From Defluviitaleaceae bacterium (GTDB lineage Bacteria; Bacillota; Clostridia; Lachnospirales; WQUN01), in contig WQZS01000002.1 in NCBI GenBank assembly GCA_009780585.1, positions 1 through 64,000 of the forward strand: a stretch of DNA of 64,000 nucleotides, in the 5' to 3' direction. Positions 63,215 through 64,000 of this stretch are shown here, one piece after another. Within the stretch, counting starts at the first letter, position 1; each line of letters begins with the position of its first letter. A program made the position numbers and the translations under genes. The notes under the pieces are model-generated. The model did no database searches and was not told the origin of the DNA. It saw nothing but the letters and a program-made list of their open reading frames with translations.

Positions 63215-63410
63215 CGTTCCAAACCTCATCGTCAATTTCATTATTCCAAAATTCCGTACTGGAAACGCTTAACGCTTCCAAACCCTTAAACAACCTGCGC
63301 TCTTCACGTATTTTAATAAACGCAATAAAATTAGCGGCTTCTTGTAACAGCGATGCCGGCAAGGTATCGATTAAATTATAAACTTCTTGTTTCGCAAGTG
63401 CTGCCTGCAT
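63207..63410 (-). CDS. DUF2281-like small antitoxin candidate
   Basis: A 67-residue protein: a helical core (EVYNLIDTLPASLLQEAANF) and a charged tail ending EIDDEVWNDA. It resembles DUF2281-type antitoxins that sit in front of PemK or PIN toxins. The adjacent toxin is truncated, so this gene is probably an orphaned antitoxin. Confidence 0.65.
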   Translation of the reverse strand: MQAALAKQEVYNLIDTLPASLLQEAANFIAFIKIREERRLFKGLEALSVSSTEFWNNEIDDEVWNDA

Positions 63411-63428
63411 GACAATTCCCTTCTTGTT

Positions 63429-63905
63429 TTAATTTTGATAATTCGAACCTAAAAAAATCGGGGCTGTCCCTTTTAATATATCACAAATATTATCAGCAAC
63501 CATTTTCGGGAAAAGGCGAATTTTGGCATTTCCGGTTATTTCGTTAACATCTACCCATTCGCTGCTTTCCTGCATTTCATCTTTTTCCGTAGGCTCGGTT
63601 TGCTCAACATTAACAATTTCACAAATAAATATATGATATGACCTATGCGCGCAATTGGGATTCCCTATAGTTAAACCGTTATCCGTAAAAATCGTTTCAC
63701 ACAAAGCAGCGAACCGAACCGGTTTTACCGTATATCCCGTTTCTTCCAAACATTCCCGTACAACAGCTTCATGTAGCGTTTCGCAAAACCGCTGCCCTCC
63801 GCCCGGCAATGAATAATAATCGCCGAACACACCATCTTTACATACGTTAAGCAACATCCTGTTATCCCTAACGATTATCGCTTTAACGGTATTTCTAATG
63901 TTCAT
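63429..63905 (-). CDS. NUDIX hydrolase
   Basis: A 158-residue hydrolase of nucleoside diphosphate-linked compounds. The NUDIX box GGQRFCETLHEAVVRECLEE continuing TGY satisfies Gx5Ex7REUxEExGU. ATG 63905 follows GGGGGTAAT and is preferred over an ATG six codons earlier. Substrate cannot be inferred. Confidence 0.9.
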   Translation of the reverse strand: MNIRNTVKAIIVRDNRMLLNVCKDGVFGDYYSLPGGGQRFCETLHEAVVRECLEETGYTVKPVRFAALCETIFTDNGLTIGNPNCAHRSYHIFICEIVNVEQTEPTEKDEMQESSEWVDVNEITGNAKIRLFPKMVADNICDILKGTAPIFLGSNYQN

Positions 63906-64000
63906 ATTACCCCCGAACATCATACAATATAATTTATGTTAACCTATCTCTTTTCGTACGCCGACCGCGAATTGATCGCGCGAAGCCATCCGAAAACCCG

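Overview
The window reads as a chromosomal segment of a flagellated, low-to-mid-GC Firmicute of the class Clostridia. The evidence is Hfq beside miaA and mutL, an Mbl-type MreB next to flhO/flhP-like flagellar rod genes, VanY- and DacF-type cell-wall peptidases, strong GGAGG ribosome sites, GTG/TTG starts, and consensus sigma-A promoters. Cytoplasmic-type glycoside hydrolases (GH3, a GH20-like protein, GH67) suggest a plant-fibre or gut habitat. I see no rRNA, tRNA, CRISPR array or transposase.

Layout. 0.3-8.3 kb is a core block on the minus strand: MATE transporter, DegV, VanY peptidase, PLP lyase, hfq, miaA, mutL, then a small DUF3892 gene on plus. 8.4-14.4 kb is an AT-richer DNA-modification island: two cytosine-5 methyltransferases (one fused to a nuclease-like domain), a Vsr endonuclease, and two unknown cysteine-rich proteins sharing a C-terminal module. 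14.5-23.5 kb holds a DUF4143 ATPase, a GH20-like hydrolase, a penicillin-binding peptidase, an MTA/SAH-deaminase-type amidohydrolase, a membrane protein, a GH3 glucosidase and an alpha/alpha-toroid protein.

23.6-34 kb is a second accessory region: an archaeal-type AAA ATPase, a subtilase, and a tight four-gene operon (unknown helical protein, HerA-type ATPase with a glycine-zipper segment, LHH-nuclease toxin with a glycine-zipper tail, SUKH immunity protein), plus a HEPN/MNT toxin-antitoxin pair. Two related, apparently non-coding RNA genes (about 8461-8789 and 26404-26584) lie at the left side of these regions. Each has a consensus promoter with an inverted repeat in its spacer.

34.2-44.8 kb returns to core genes: GH67 glucuronidase, two DUF4349 proteins, a CorC/HlyC-type protein, flagellar rod genes with mbl, a Na/Pi cotransporter and mazEF. 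44.8-61.4 kb is a nearly gapless minus-strand run of 12 genes. It begins with an oligopeptide ABC transporter whose OppC carries an inserted seven-repeat RCC1 propeller and whose OppF carries a coiled-coil insert of about 195 residues. It continues with a small membrane protein, an S41-like protein, an FtsX-type ABC exporter, and a MoxR/DUF58/DUF4129-like trio. 61.8-63.9 kb holds dnaJ, a decayed PemK-type toxin-antitoxin locus and a NUDIX hydrolase.

The best candidates for undescribed biology are the HerA-LHH-SUKH operon, the paired ncRNAs, and the OppC-propeller/OppF-coiled-coil transporter.
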